The notes beneath the pieces are model-generated. The model saw nothing but the letters and a program-made list of their open reading frames with translations. It searched no databases and had not been told where the DNA came from. Position numbers and translations under genes: made by a program. A stretch of 64,000 bases of DNA from Adiantum capillus-veneris (taxonomy: Eukaryota; Streptophyta; Polypodiopsida; Polypodiales; Pteridaceae): assembly GCA_014529385.2 (NCBI GenBank), contig CM043944.1, positions 62,019,248 through 62,083,247 of the forward strand. The letters are read 5' to 3'. This document shows, piece by piece, positions 11,690-23,328 of this stretch; position 1 is the first letter of the stretch; each line of letters starts with the position of its first letter.

Positions 11690-11742
11690 TCTTTATCTTT
11701 CTTGAGCTGTAAGTGTAATGGCATGTGATCAGAGAGGCTTTT

Positions 11743-11927
11743 TGTAAGAACTAGGGAAACTAGACGAGAGATCCTCCTCCCAACCTCCCATTATATAGGC
11801 GGGCTCCTAACCCCTTGCCCTAGATGGATCCCTTGTCCACACTGTCTAGCCCGGCCCTTGGCCGTAGTCCATGACCATCCTAGTCCTTAGGTTTGGGCCT
11901 TGCCCCTACAGAACCCTTGTCCTGACA
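11743..11927 (-). promoter_or_regulatory. 3' LTR of the gypsy element with TATA box; polypurine tract adjacent
   Basis: On the minus strand the LTR starts TGTCAGG and ends CA. The polypurine tract AAGGGGGGAG lies just before it (about 11931-11940). A TATATAA box sits at 11791-11797 (minus), about 50 bp before the LTR end, as expected for a short U3/R boundary. At 185 bp this LTR is short for a chromovirus. The 11743 end is set by the TG/CA rule and the join to LINE-B endonuclease. Confidence 0.7.
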
Positions 11928-11938
11928 TTACTCCCCCC

Positions 11939-14900
11939 TTAAGAAGAGTTTTCGTCCTCGAAAACAAAAGTGGGAAACTTCCTCTTTAAGAACACTAATG
12001 TTTTTCCAAGTGGCACCTCTTCAGGTCGGTCTTTCCACTTGATTAAGTCTTGTTGTCGTATGTGATGTCGTGTACGCAACTCATGATAATCCAGAACACG
12101 TTCAGGTTCATGCGGTAAGGTAGGAGGTTCAATGTAATCAACCAAAACTTGTTGGTCAATGACATTGTCGTCCCCATGTAACCGCTTTCGTAGACGGCTT
12201 ACATGAAACACCAGATGAATGCAAGAATAAGAAGGTAGTAATAGTTTGTAGGCACGATCACCGAGTCGCTTGAGTATTTTGAAAAAGGACCACAATGTCG
12301 GGAAGATAATTTAGGTGTCGGTCCAATTTTCAGACTTTCTGAATGTTCTGACACACGTAAAAATACTTCCTCTCCTTCTTCGAAGGTAACTTGCCGACGT
12401 TTCTCATCAGCGTATTTCTTATACCAATCCTGTGCTTGCCGGACATTCTGACGAGCAAGTTTCAGCATATCCATGTGGTCTTGGAGAAAATCCTTAACAT
12501 GTTGGAGTTTTTCGGTTGCCAACCCCACCGTAACTGGTGACCTAGGTTGAAACATGTACATGAGCATGAAAGGACTAAAACCTGTTGTGACATGCTTAGC
12601 ACTGTTGTAGGCAAACTCGAGAATAGGTAAGTATTCTTCCCAGTCTGACTGTTTTTTGTTGACGTATGCTCTTAGCATATCCTCTAGCACCTGGTTAACC
12701 CGTTCCGTTTGACCATCCATTTCTGGACGATCAGCTGTACTGAGGTTTAGTTGTGTACCCAATCATTTAAATACAGCTCTCCAAAAGTGGATGTTAAACT
12801 TGGGATCACGGTCACTAAAAATGTTACTTGGCAAACCATACAATTTGTATAGATTGTCCAAAAATAACTTGGCTAGTTCCGGTGTCTTAACCGTTGATTT
12901 GGTCAGAATAAACTTACATAGTTTAGTCAACCTGTCTACGGCCACCAATACCGAGTCATGACCTCGTATAGTGGTTGGTAAACCTACAATAAAATCCATA
13001 GATATACTTTTCCATTTTCCATTGGGAATCTTCAAAGGATGTAAGAGTTCTCCTGCTTTCAGGCGCTCTGCCTTGTTAACTTGACATTTTTGGCAATGCA
13101 AGACATAAGCTTGAACAAAGCCATGTAGACCTGGCCAGTAAAACTGTCGTCGTACGAGAGAATAAGTCTTTTTAATACTCCGGTACCATGCACTTGGACT
13201 ATCATGACATTCATAAAGAATTTGGCGCCGAATGTCTGTGTCCGTCAGTACACAAACTCTCCCCTTGTGGAGTAGGTACCCATTGTTGATGGTAAAATGC
13301 TTCCATCACTGTAGTTCATCACTTGATAAAGGAGAACTAGGTGTGGAGGTTAAATGTACACTACCTTCATTGGAGTGAGAAGGATCCCTCTTTTGAACAT
13401 GGCTCCACACTTTGGAATATGCGTCATCTTGCTCATATTTTCCCTTGAGAGAATCTAAAAATTCACTACGATGTTCCGTGAACAAGTGCGAATTGATCTC
13501 TGGCATTCGACTTAGAGCGTCTGCCACTACATTGTATCGTCCTTTGAGATACCTTAATTTGGCGTCATATTCTTGAAGGATCTCGGTCCACCTGGCTTTT
13601 CGACCCTTTAAATCTGTTTGTTGTGTAAACCATTTGATGCTTTCATGGTCAAACACAATCTTGAACTGAGCACCGTACAGATAATGCCGCCATGTCTTTA
13701 AGGCAGACACTACTGCATAGAGTTCGTGTTCGTAAGCAGAATAGTTCTGCTGAGCTGCATCAAGCTTCTTATTTTCAAATGCAATCGGCCGTCCGTCTTG
13801 TAACAGGACTGCTCCAATAGCAAGGTCACTGGCATCTGTTTCCAAAACGAATGGTTTCAAAGGATCTACAATAGCCAGTATAGGATCTGTAGCTAATGCA
13901 TCCTTGAGCGTACCAAAACTGTGCTGTTGAGCGGATCCCCACTGAAAAGCTTTACCTTTGCCTTTTAGTTGATCCATCGTAGGAACAGCAATTTGAGCAT
14001 AGCTTTTAACGAACCTTCGGTAAAAACCTGCAAATCGTAAAAATATCTGTAAGTCTTCCAGATTTTCAAAAGGAGATGATTTTCTGATGGTATCCACTTT
14101 GGATTGATCCATGTATAGGCCGTTAGCTGAAATAACATGCCCTAAATAATGAATTTCATCTTTGAGAAAATCACATTTAGATTCCTTGGCATATAACTTG
14201 TTTGTGCATAACAACTCAAATACCGTTAGCTGAAATACAATGCCCTAAATAATGAATTTCATCTTTGAGAAAATCACGTTTAGATTCCTTGGCATATAAC
14301 TTGTTTGTGCATAACAACTCAAATACCTGCCTGAGATGTTGTAAGTGTTCTTCTTCAGAAGCACTATAATCTAGAATGTCATCGAGGAAAACAATGACAA
14401 ATTTGCCCAAATATGGCTTCAAGACACTATCCATAAGTGTCATGAATGTTGCGGGCGCATTGGTTAACCCAAAGGGCATCACCAAAAACTCATAGTGTCC
14501 AAACCGTGTTCGGAGTGCAGTCTTAGGCATATCGGCAAGCCGAATACGGACCTGGTGATATCCTGACCGCAAGTCAATTTTCGTAAAAATACGAGCATGA
14601 GTTATCTTATCAAATAACTCATCTACTCTTGGCAATGGGTATTTGTTCTTAACTGTAACTGCATTTAAGCCCCGGTAGTCTACACATATGCGCATATTGC
14701 CGTCCTTTTTCTTCACTAAAAGGATAGGCGAAGCCCATGGTGAAGAAATGGGTCGTATAAACCCTTTGCTAAGGTAGTCAGCAAGCTGACGTTCCACCTC
14801 AGCAGCCTCTGAGTAACTCATACGGGAAGGTGGTTTACTAACAGGTTTACAGCCTGCAGCCACGTCAATGCTATGTTGTACTGAGCGTGTCGACAGTAAT

Positions 14901-14980
14901 CCTGATGGAAAATCATCAGGAAATACATCTTGAAATTCCTTTAATAATTCTTGTAAGTGATTAGCAACATTGCTTGTGTA
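11939..14980 (-). pseudogene. Gypsy pol: RT, RNase H, integrase, chromodomain-like C-terminus
   Basis: RT lies at 14216-14863: [40 protein letters not shown] and the catalytic FLDDIL. RNase H (FVLETDASD, YSAYEHELYAVV, VADALSRMP) follows at 13306-14214. Integrase at 12199-13305 shows the DDE core: MDFIVGLP, FSDRDPKF and TERVNQVLED. The last 118 codons (11939-12295) contain FHVSRLRKRL, then RVLDYHELRTR and LIKWKDRPEE, typical of the chromovirus integrase tail and chromodomain that targets heterochromatin. The frame is broken by a 103-bp duplication in RT, by a stop near 12763 between integrase parts and near 12299. Catalytic residues are largely preserved, so decay is moderate. Confidence 0.9.
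14122..14327. repeat. 103-bp tandem duplication inside gypsy RT
   Basis: Positions 14122-14224 and 14225-14327 are near-identical, with about four differences. The period is not a multiple of three, so it splits pol. Both flanking frames encode the same [13 protein letters not shown] segment. Confidence 0.92.
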
Positions 14981-14983
14981 GAA

Positions 14984-15235
14984 TTAGCAATTTTCTGTGT
15001 CGCCTAATCTTCGCGCGACCTTTTGTTCAATGATAGTGCACCCAGGATTGCCGCTAGATCTTTTTCCACTTGCGTCTTTACTCAGATTAGTCAGAGAGCT
15101 TTGCCCGCTATCATCGGCGCCCAGCTTCGCAAGTTCGCATGTCGGCTCGATAGCCTTCAGAGCATCGGGATGCTCTTTGCCTGCCACTGCTTCGGCGTAG
15201 GACGGCTTAGAAGAGCTCGCCATGGCGCGGTGCAA
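14984..15235 (-). pseudogene. ORF1-like N-terminal fragment (KPSYAEAVAG)
   Basis: An open frame of 83 codons starting MHRAMASSSKPSYAEAVAG. The KPSYAE(A/V)V motif also begins the ORF1 of LINE-C (44778, MKHKPSYAEVVMG), so this may be the 5' end of LINE-B ORF1 left on the far side of the gypsy insertion. The rest is hydrophilic with no domain seen. Alternatively it is an unusual N-terminus belonging to the gypsy element. The motif is short, so confidence is limited. Confidence 0.45.
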
Positions 15236-15261
15236 GACCTCACCGCCACCAAGTTATAGAA

Positions 15262-15545
15262 GGGTTAATAATCGCCTTACCAAAGAGATACTAATACTCA
15301 CTATCTCTTTAAGATAATAGTTAATTATCGCTGCAGTGGGAGGGTGGGGGGGTGGCGGGGAGAGATGCTCCACCTTATTGCTACCGCGTGACTCTCCACA
15401 TGCACAATGCTTATAATTATTGCTATCGCGTGGCTCTCCACATGCACAAGGCTTATAAGAAGGCGATTATTAACGTTAATAATCGTGATGTATGCACAAA
15501 CCAAAAGACGATTATTAAGGCAAGTTAATAATCGTTTCACCTTGC
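15262..15545. repeat. Small repeat cluster: 42-bp tandem pair and GTTAATAATCG motifs
   Basis: Positions 15375-15416 and 15417-15458 are two adjacent 42-bp copies with three differences. GTTAATAATCG recurs at about 15264, 15474 and 15525, and a related GTTAATTATCG at about 15309. No coding function is apparent. Confidence 0.8.
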
Positions 15546-15624
15546 CCAACAGACGAAGGGGAGCTCGACGAAAGCGGGGGAGAGAAGGAGGTGCCACCAT
15601 TGGAGGTGACGCCTACCAACTAGT

Positions 15625-15870
15625 TAATCTCGAGGGATGCACTATGTGATCATGTTAATATATCATGTGAGTTCAACAAAAAGGCTTTTAGAATGCAAAA
15701 CTTTTAGACAATTTAACATAGATACATTAAAATAAAAGTTTTTAATATTTAATTTGAAAAAAAATCATGAAACAAAGAGTCGTTTTATTCATTCAAACAT
15801 GTTTTAAAAAAATTTAATTACCTCACGAATGCACGTTATAGAGAGGGGTACTGAATAATCCATCCATCCA
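15625..15870. repeat. Dispersed repeat, copy 1 (second copy at 58095-58300)
   Basis: CATGTTAATATATCATGTGAG and, about 180 bp later, GAATGCACGTTATAGAG recur in order at 58110 and 58268 (AAATGCACATTGTATAG) with a similar AT-rich core. The class is unknown, probably a short non-autonomous transposon. Confidence 0.6.
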
Positions 15871-17856
15871 CACACACACACACACACACCTGCGGGCGCA
15901 ATACCCACCCACAACAGTTACTATAACTTAGATCACCTATATGAGCATTGCCAAAGAAAAATTAAAAATGCTTAATCGTTGTCTTTAAGATTACGTTCTA
16001 AGCACCATTGTAGCTATCCCAATCAATGCCAAATTGAGGAAAGCATGATGTGCAACAATATAATAGCTAATATAATTTTATTGGCTCCAAAGCAATTGTT
16101 GAAACTTTATAATTATCCCGGAACTCAAACTGCATCTGGAATGGACATGACTAAAACGGGATGGACATTGCAAGAGTAAGATAATGAGTGTTAAACAAGC
16201 AAAAAAAAATAGAGTGTTTTCTACCTTTGACCTTTTAGTCCACCTTTCACATTGCTAGCTATAGGTTTCGTTGTGGGCTTTACATCCGTTTTCCACCGAA
16301 AAGCATAGAGAATAAAATTGATATTTTCATTGACCAAGGAATCTTTTTGGAAAGGTGTTCTCATTGCGAGAAAAGGTGTTAATGGTAGAAAAGGTCTCAT
16401 AAGCAACCTTGAGAAAGAGAAAGAGCACAAAAAAGTTTTCCTTTAGCGGTTCCAACAAGATTTTAGACTAGGCTTGCCTTTCATAAATTTTTGGAATACT
16501 GAACACTTCAGTGTATCACACAAATTGAAAGAGGAATTTTTGGCTTTGTTGCTTTATCCGTTAGAACAATAGTTTACTAAAATAAGCACACTTGAGGGGG
16601 TGAGAAAGAGACATTTTAAGGAGAGGAGCCTCACTCACCCATGCCTAGACTTGCATATTGGTTTTGCTTTTGCTGTCAGCTCTTTGACTCTCCTCCTTCA
16701 GAAGGCATTTTTAAAGATAGGAGCCTCACTCTCATTTCTTACACAGGAATATGTTCTCCCCTTCATTTCTTTGACTCCTATGTTCTGTTTTTTTGTGCTC
16801 TGGTCGCTCTACCTATGCCATATGGGCTGAGAGGGTGCACACAGCTCTTGTGATGCCGGGCTTGGCGGGTCAGTCTCGTCGCTAGAAAGGGGATTTGCAC
16901 CCTACAGAAAGACGGGAGCCATTACTGGGAAGGGGGGACAGCCGTGCCCACTCCACTCGTGGCTTCATTGCACCACTTATTTTTAGCCATGGGGCTTCAG
17001 GGCAACCCGCTCTTCATCTTGAAGAGAAAAGAAGCCGTATATACAAGTTGATGGTTCTTTCTGTGTCGTTGTTTTGATTGTGCTTGGCTGAGGGCATGTG
17101 GCTTCTTCATGATGACAAGAGACCCATGGTTGTTGGCATTGGCTAAGGCCCCTGTCTCGCACGAGGGCGGATGCCTTTCTCTGATGCGTCGTTGGACCAA
17201 TCAAAGCAGCTGCCATAGATTTTCACTATCACACACGTCTGGAGGACATCTCCCTTAGTGTTGTGCTAGCATGCTAGGTCATGGATAGCAACCCCTCACA
17301 ATTGGGAGACCCACCCACTCCGCCTATGCGCGGCCAAGAAGGATTTCGATAACTCTGATTTGTCAGTTTCTCGCAATGTCGATTCTTTTCATATTACTTC
17401 CGTCCGCCTTGTCTGACTGGGTGCTCTGACATTCTTTTTCCACCTACTATCAAGAAAGCAATCAAAGGACAACTTTTGAATTCAAAGAGGCAAAACGGCT
17501 AGTTTATTTGAATTCAAATTTTCTCCCAAAATGAGATTAAAAATCTAACAAGAAAAACCAAATCATGTAACATATTATGGAAAGATGTATAGATTACATA
17601 TTCATAATCTCCGCTCAAATCAGAGATCATATGTAGGAGTTATGAAGGTTGAAAATCATAAAGTTGTCCACCCCCTTTTTTTTGGGAGAAAAGTACCTCC
17701 TTTGACCACTCTTACAACTCTCTTACACACCCACCATTCTTGCACACATGGTATGTATCTATTTGTCAAAATGTTAATCACCTCCATAATCTCATGGCAA
17801 ATAAAGAGGGGCCTCCTAGACCCCATCCTCTTCCTAATGAAGGGGATTTGGAGAAA

Positions 17857-17889
<33 letters not shown>

Positions 17890-18928
17890 TTATACATCTT
17901 TGGTAGAAGAAGAGCTTAGAAAAGCTCCATAACCTCATAGTTCTAAGCTCTTCTCGCTCTCAATTGGGGGAGTTTAGCCATTAATCTCTCTCGTCTTCCC
18001 TCAAGCTCTATAGCTTGTCAGTAAACCATAACAAATCACTTTCTCTCGCTCTCCCTCAAGCCTAACCACCATAGCTCGCTCTCAATCAGGCTCATATAGC
18101 CGCAATATCTCTCTCTTGCCATCAAAACCGAGCTCCCAAAGTTGAGATCCCATAACCCAAACACCATAACTTGTTAAGCCAAGATAGCTCTCCCTTTTGA
18201 GTAAGCCATAGCCGTGATAAACAACATAGGATGGAAGATCGGTTCTCGAGCTGGAATCCTCTCTCGAGAAAAGAAGTTGTGAGTGCTCTATGCTTGGCAA
18301 TTAGAGTTTTCTTTAACTTCAGAATTTTTTTATTAGTGGGTTGCAGATCAAAAGGAATACCAACGTAAGAGTATGTAAATCATTTGTAATAGGGATATCA
18401 AAAATCAAAATTTGAGAGCATATGTTGGTTGGCATCATCAAATATGTGTTGATTAAATATTTCTTATTGCTTTTAGCAAACATAGCGTTCTAAATCTTAA
18501 TTATCTCTTTTAAATTCTCTCTAATCTTCACTATCTACTCTTATTAACCCTAAAATTATCTCTACCTACACTCATTTCTCTTGGTTTAAGTTTCTTTTAA
18601 GTTCCTTTCTACAACCAGAATCCTAGCGCTTTCGCGATCGACCATAGAGAACCGCACACTCCGACAATGCACTCTCTTGTTTGTCCAAAAATGAAGGTTG
18701 CAGGCATGGAAGCAATAGTGTGGACGAGGAGGTAGGCCAAGCCGGCATCACCTCCCAAGGTGGCTGCTGCTTGCAATCTCCATGCTACACATACTCCAAC
18801 AAAGGCCCCCGCCTTCTACTTGCCCTACCACAACACCCCCTTCAAGCCTCTACCTTCTAGGGCCTCATAGGTTGTAGGATGCAGGCAAGCTCATTCTAGC
18901 AAAACGCTACCTCTTTATTGAATTTAAT

Positions 18929-18929
<1 letters not shown>
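15871..18929. other. No gene recognised; contains a G32 run at 17857-17888 and a short CA tract
   Basis: A CA tract lies at about 15871-15889 and 32 consecutive G at 17857-17888. Short open frames here have no family resemblance and lie in conflicting frames. Confidence 0.5.
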
Positions 18930-18981
<52 letters not shown>

Positions 18982-18984
18982 AAT

Positions 18985-19052
<68 letters not shown>

Positions 19053-19075
19053 GTATATGTATGTATGTATGTAGT
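18930..19075. repeat. (AT)n microsatellite pair grading into TATG
   Basis: Two AT tracts of about 50-60 bp (18932-18978 and 18988-19046) are separated by TTTTAATTAC, a sequence that also precedes the first tract, so the tract was itself duplicated. It then runs into GTATAT/GTATG repeats. Confidence 0.95.
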
Positions 19076-19688
19076 ATATGCTCCCAACTTCAAAAAATTG
19101 TGGGTACCTCAAAGAAATCCTTACCAGCTTGCCTCCGTGAGCAAATCACGGTTGGCTTCATATTGCATGCTTGTGGTGTTGCCTCCGGGGGCATATGGCT
19201 CGATGTTTTTATGAGAGGGATCTGTTGCAGTCGAGGAGAAACTTTTTACTACAACCTATAAGAAGCCTTTCGGCTGACAATGTGTGCAATGATGTAAAGT
19301 TTTTTGTTGTTAGTTGTTGCTTCATAGTAGGTGTTGCTTGCAAGAATGCTTTGAAAAGACGGGGATAGAGGCAACTCTACCAATGTTGATAGAGTTACGC
19401 GTGAAGGTGAGGCTAGAGAAGGAGGAGTGATATGGATACCATGGATTTACTATAGCCTACCCAAAAGCACTCTAACTTCTTTAAAGAAACTAAAAAATTG
19501 CACAACGCTTAGCCCATGCATGTGTCCTTTTATCATGACACCCCAGGCTCGTTCAAGCTTACTATTACTAGAAGGCATTCAAGAGAGAGACTGAGCCAAC
19601 TCTTTCTCAAAGAGGGAGAAGAGAGGTACATAAGTTTTTGACATCGTACAAATAATCTTGAGAGACCTCAAAGATCTTTTGAATGGGG

Positions 19689-19693
<5 letters not shown>

Positions 19694-19735
<42 letters not shown>

Positions 19736-19815
19736 CTAAGAGACATGGAGAAAGTAGATATTTTATAAGAGGAGGGGCCATTTCATGGGTCTAAGTGAAC
19801 CAGTAAGACCCACTC

Positions 19816-19853
<38 letters not shown>

Positions 19854-20475
19854 TTGAAAGGAGCTGCATCAACAAGCGGATAATTTGAGAAGGAGAAAGG
19901 AACTACTTCATAGATAATGGGCTACTTGAGAGGAGAGGTTGCAGTCTAGGACATAGGAGGACGTCACGAGATATGGTGGACTCCATGGGTAGCTTGAGTT
20001 GAAAAGGTGAAAACATCCTTTTGTGGATGGAAAGAGGAGAAGCTAACTAGTTAACGTTTATTATTGAAGAAGGTCACCGTTAGTTATAAGCGGTCATTTT
20101 CATTTATAATTGTTTTGTTCCTCTCTTGCCAATAGATTGATTATGGGGGGAGAGAGAGAGAGAGGGAGAGAGAGAGAGAGAGAATAAGTAGGAACAATCA
20201 CATGAGATCTCAAAATAGAGTCGACGAGTCTTAATTCTTGAAATGCGAAGAGCTTCCATGTACATACATACATAGGGAGAGATATGGGAGGGGGATTTTT
20301 ATTGTTCTAGGAACAATCTCAAAAGATCTCAAAGATTAGCAGAGAGAGAGAGAGAGAGAGAGTGTGTGTGTGTGTGTGTGTGTGAGAGAGTTTTTAACGG
20401 CTTGCAAGAGCAACAGCTAGAAACCTCAAAGATTTATCCTATGAGTGAAGAGAGAGAGAGAGAGAGAGAGAGAGT
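19694..20475. repeat. Cluster of five (AG)n microsatellites
   Basis: AG tracts lie at 19695-19734, 19818-19849, 20151-20182, 20341-20388 (with an internal GT tract) and 20449-20474. They are embedded in a purine-rich background with recurrent AGGAACAATC and TCTCAAA phrases, suggesting that a degenerate unit has been duplicated. No gene seen. Confidence 0.9.
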
Positions 20476-20646
20476 GATCATCCTCAAACATCAAATTGAC
20501 CTAAGGGACCAAATAAAACTTGCTGCATGCTTTATGTTGATTTGGTCAATGAGTATTGAGTTTGAAGATTAGAGATAGAAAGATGGCAACTAACCCACGA
20601 TGGCTAGGAGAGAAAGGGATGTTGGCAGTGGTTTACCCTAAAATTT

Positions 20647-21620
20647 GAGGAAAGCAAGCTTGATGTAATGAGAAATTGAGCACTCACATTGGGTATGATA
20701 TTTAGACTCTCAAATTTGCAAGGAACATAATGTGCATACATGAACAGAATTTTACACAATACCTGAACATTACAAAATGTGAGGAAAGCAAGCTTGATGT
20801 AATGAGAAATTGAGCACTCACATTGGGTACGATATTTAGACTCTCAAATTTGCAATGGACATAATGTGCATACACGAAGAGAACTTTACACAATACCTGA
20901 ACATTACAAAATGTGAGGAAAGCAAGCTTGATGTGATGAGGAATTGAGCACTCACATAGGTATGATATTTAGACTCTCAAATTTGCAAGGGACATAATGT
21001 GCATACATAAGCTTGATGTGATGAGAAATTGAGCACTCACATAGGTATGATATTTAGACTCTCAAATTTGCAAGGGACATAATGTGCATACATGAAGCGA
21101 ATTTTACACAATACTCGAACATTACATCCTCCATTGATGGGAGCGGGAGTTATGTTGGATGGCTACCATGGATGCAGCATGGATAAGGGAATATGTTAAA
21201 TCATGCAAAGCACGCTTGATGTGATAAGAGGTTGAGCACTTGAGTAGGGTATGAAGCTCAGACTATTGAATTTTCAAGGGACAAAATGTGCATACACAAA
21301 GAGAACTTACACAATGTCTAAACATTATGTCCTCCATTAAGGGGAGCACGAGCTGCATTGAATGACTACTATGGTGCAGTGTGGATAAGGGAATAGGTTC
21401 AATCGTGTAAAGCAAGCTTGATGTGAGAGAAGTTGAGCACTCAAGTAGGGTATGAAACTCAAACTATCGAACATACAAGGGAGATGATGTGCATACACGA
21501 AGATACTTTTTCCAGTACCTCAACATTGCATCTTGCATCTAAGGGAGTAGGAGTTTAGCCGATAGGCTACTATTGTGCGGAGTGTAGATAATGGAATAGA
21601 CTCAATCATGTAAATGAATA
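20647..21620. repeat. Tandem array with 134-bp units derived from about 203-bp units
   Basis: The unit GAGGAAAGCAAGCTTGATGT starts at 20647, 20781 and 20915 (period 134). A shortened unit starts near 21009. Longer units start near 21205 and 21408 (period about 203), and a partial one near 21600. The long units carry an extra 70-80 bp block (CATCCTCCATT... to ...GGATAAGGGAATA) that the 134-bp units lack. The short units at the left are the most alike, so they look youngest. Confidence 0.9.
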
Positions 21621-21656
21621 TGGTCTCCTCTCCTAAGAAAAACACACTTACTTAAT

Positions 21657-21695
<39 letters not shown>
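21657..21695. repeat. (AG)n microsatellite
   Basis: A GA/AG tract of about 39 bp directly after the tandem array. Confidence 0.95.
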
Positions 21696-21700
<5 letters not shown>

Positions 21701-21719
21701 ATGCTTACAAATTAGGGTT

Positions 21720-22230
21720 TTTAGTCACTTTTCCTCCAAGAATCAGATCATTGTTGACAAAGTGAATCTTCCATGCTTTCTACACCCACTTGTAAACTTT
21801 ACCGGCTAGACCTCTCATGGCTAGGAAATCTTTTAAAAGATGAAAGGGGTCTTCAATAGTTGCTTTATAACCTAGGCAGAGGTCTGTGCCTATGGGCCCT
21901 CAGGCTTTCACCTTGATCCTAGTTGATATTGGCCCCATAGAATCTTCCATAGAAAGAACTTCATTATGCTAGGTCATCAAAGATTCCAAATGTTATTTGC
22001 AACTACCACCCATTTAGCCTTAGGCCACAACAACTTCCACTATTTGTTGAGGAGACAAAAGTAATTTGATTTGTAGATCAATTTAGTGTATGTTCCCCTA
22101 GTTTGTAGGAGAGAAAAATTCTGGTTCTTGGGCCAACGCCAAACTTTCCAATCAAATTCTGCTTCACAAACTAGTGTGAGAACATTGCCTAGACCTTCGA
22201 CCACATTGTTGACGAGTAAACTTTTAGTTC
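21720..22230 (-). mobile_element. Old LINE remnant (zf-RVT region), diverged subfamily
   Basis: Minus-strand reading in broken frames gives phrases equivalent to the LINE C-terminus: a CLG-type knuckle, EDPFHLL, MRGLAGKVYKWV and KAWKIHFV. It aligns with LINE-A and LINE-B but is much more diverged, with many stops. No 3' tail or palindrome is visible. Confidence 0.65.
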
Positions 22231-23328
22231 ACTTTATCTATCGCTTTAAGTGTACATACCTACTTGCTCCATTTTTAAAAAAATCAATAGTTTTAAAGAT
22301 TCCCCCAACCCCCAACAAGGTAGAGCCTCTATTGCTCTGATCTCTCTCTCTCTCTCTCTCTCTCTCTCCTTCCACTTGCCTTCCCCCTCCTCTTTTTTCA
22401 TGCTTCTCTTCCCGTCCTCTCTGCCTCGTCAGGGTGCACAACATGATCAATTTTGCCCTATCGTAGCCGTTTAAATCCACAACCTCCAAGGTTGCCACCA
22501 ACTCCATTCTCTGCACATATTTCTGACATGACCAACCTTGCCACAACCACTTGCAACTCTCCTAGGTTGTCAAATGCCTCTTTTCTCCTCCCCTTCAAGA
22601 TATTCCTCTAGATTAAGGATAGAAGAGAGCTCTCCGGTTATTGCTAGCCTCCATACCCAGGGGCAAGGTGGGCTGCAATGCAAAACACTTCACTCCTCGG
22701 CTATCTCCCTCTAAGCATGGAAGGAACAAAGGCGGCAACGAGAGAGAAACGATAGCCACATGCAAACTGAGAAATCAAAGAGAGAGAGAGAGAGAGAGAG
22801 AGGAGTTGATAAAGCCGACTAATAAACTTTGTGTACGTGTGTGGAAGAGAGGAGTTGATCATCTCATGCAAACATTATGGGCGGCACAAGACACAGAAGA
22901 GAGAGAGAATCTCTTAAGATTCATGTCTTATTTAAATTTTCAAAATGTGTAGAACATACTACTTGTGAGATTGATTGTTGTAATATTGCCATTATTATAT
23001 TGGAATGGTTCATCTTCCAAAACTGCATACAGCATATTAAGTCAAAAGATACACACACTTCACCATGAATAAAATGACCCCTTCCTTTTTTTCTAAAGCC
23101 ATAACTTTTTTTCAACGTTTCATTTTATAACGCTCTTGTATATGTAATTTTGTAACTCTCCAAAATTTAAAAAAAATCCCTCTATGTGAACTCATGTGCT
23201 ACACATACGTGGGAGCCCCCCCCGGCCCGGTGCCCTATCCCTTCCTGGGGATTATCATAGATCAACTATTCTTTGAGGTCGAGAGTGCAGAATTTATGCT
23301 TATTTATGCTTGCAACTTCGTTTTGCAG
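22231..23328. other. Unassigned region upstream of the R-SNARE exons, with TC and AG tracts
   Basis: A TC tract lies at 22339-22368 and an AG tract at about 22779-22801. No earlier R-SNARE exon was found here. Positions 23300-23328 are a T-rich run ending TTTTGCAG, the acceptor of the next exon. Confidence 0.5.

Larger units (their letters stand above)
8405..11742 (-). mobile_element. LINE-B: 3' two-thirds of an L1-like LINE, cut by a gypsy element
   Basis: The 3' end is complete: a T-rich tract at 8407-8423 (poly(A) on the sense strand), then the palindrome at 8429-8444, then the 3' UTR and ORF2. The element continues to 11742, where the endonuclease (LSDHMPLHL) is abruptly joined to the LTR of a chromovirus. 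Its endonuclease start and ORF1 are missing, although an ORF1-like N-terminus in the same orientation survives at 14984-15235. It is closely related to LINE-A and LINE-F. Confidence 0.9.
8589..11742 (-). pseudogene. LINE-B ORF2 (endonuclease end, linker, RT, zf-RVT), fragmented
   Basis: The best-preserved part is 8589-9401, an open C-terminal frame of 270 codons with WKVMWGALLTG, CSGC and HLFMGC (zf-RVT), then 9465-9983 upstream of it. RT blocks lie in 10587-11080 (PIPKQICYSQ, HQHGFIKG). The endonuclease tail and linker lie in 11016-11742. The catalytic box region near 10260-10290 has an in-frame stop. The RT palm around 10390-10500 is scrambled by a local duplication. It is non-functional. 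Confidence 0.88.
11743..14983 (-). mobile_element. Ty3/gypsy chromovirus, 5'-truncated, inserted in LINE-B
   Basis: Minus-strand order is RT, RNase H, integrase, chromodomain-like tail, polypurine tract, 3' LTR. This order (integrase after RT) is that of Ty3/gypsy. The 3' LTR (11743-11927) begins TGTCAGGAC and ends CTTACA. No 5' LTR, primer-binding site, gag or protease can be seen upstream of RT. The sequence instead passes into an ORF1-like fragment at about 14984, so the 5' half was deleted together with part of the host LINE. Confidence 0.88.

Noticed and set aside
20647-21620. Regular repeats considered as a CRISPR array
   Set aside because: Units are contiguous 134-203-bp tandem repeats without unique spacers, and the genome is a plant nuclear one.
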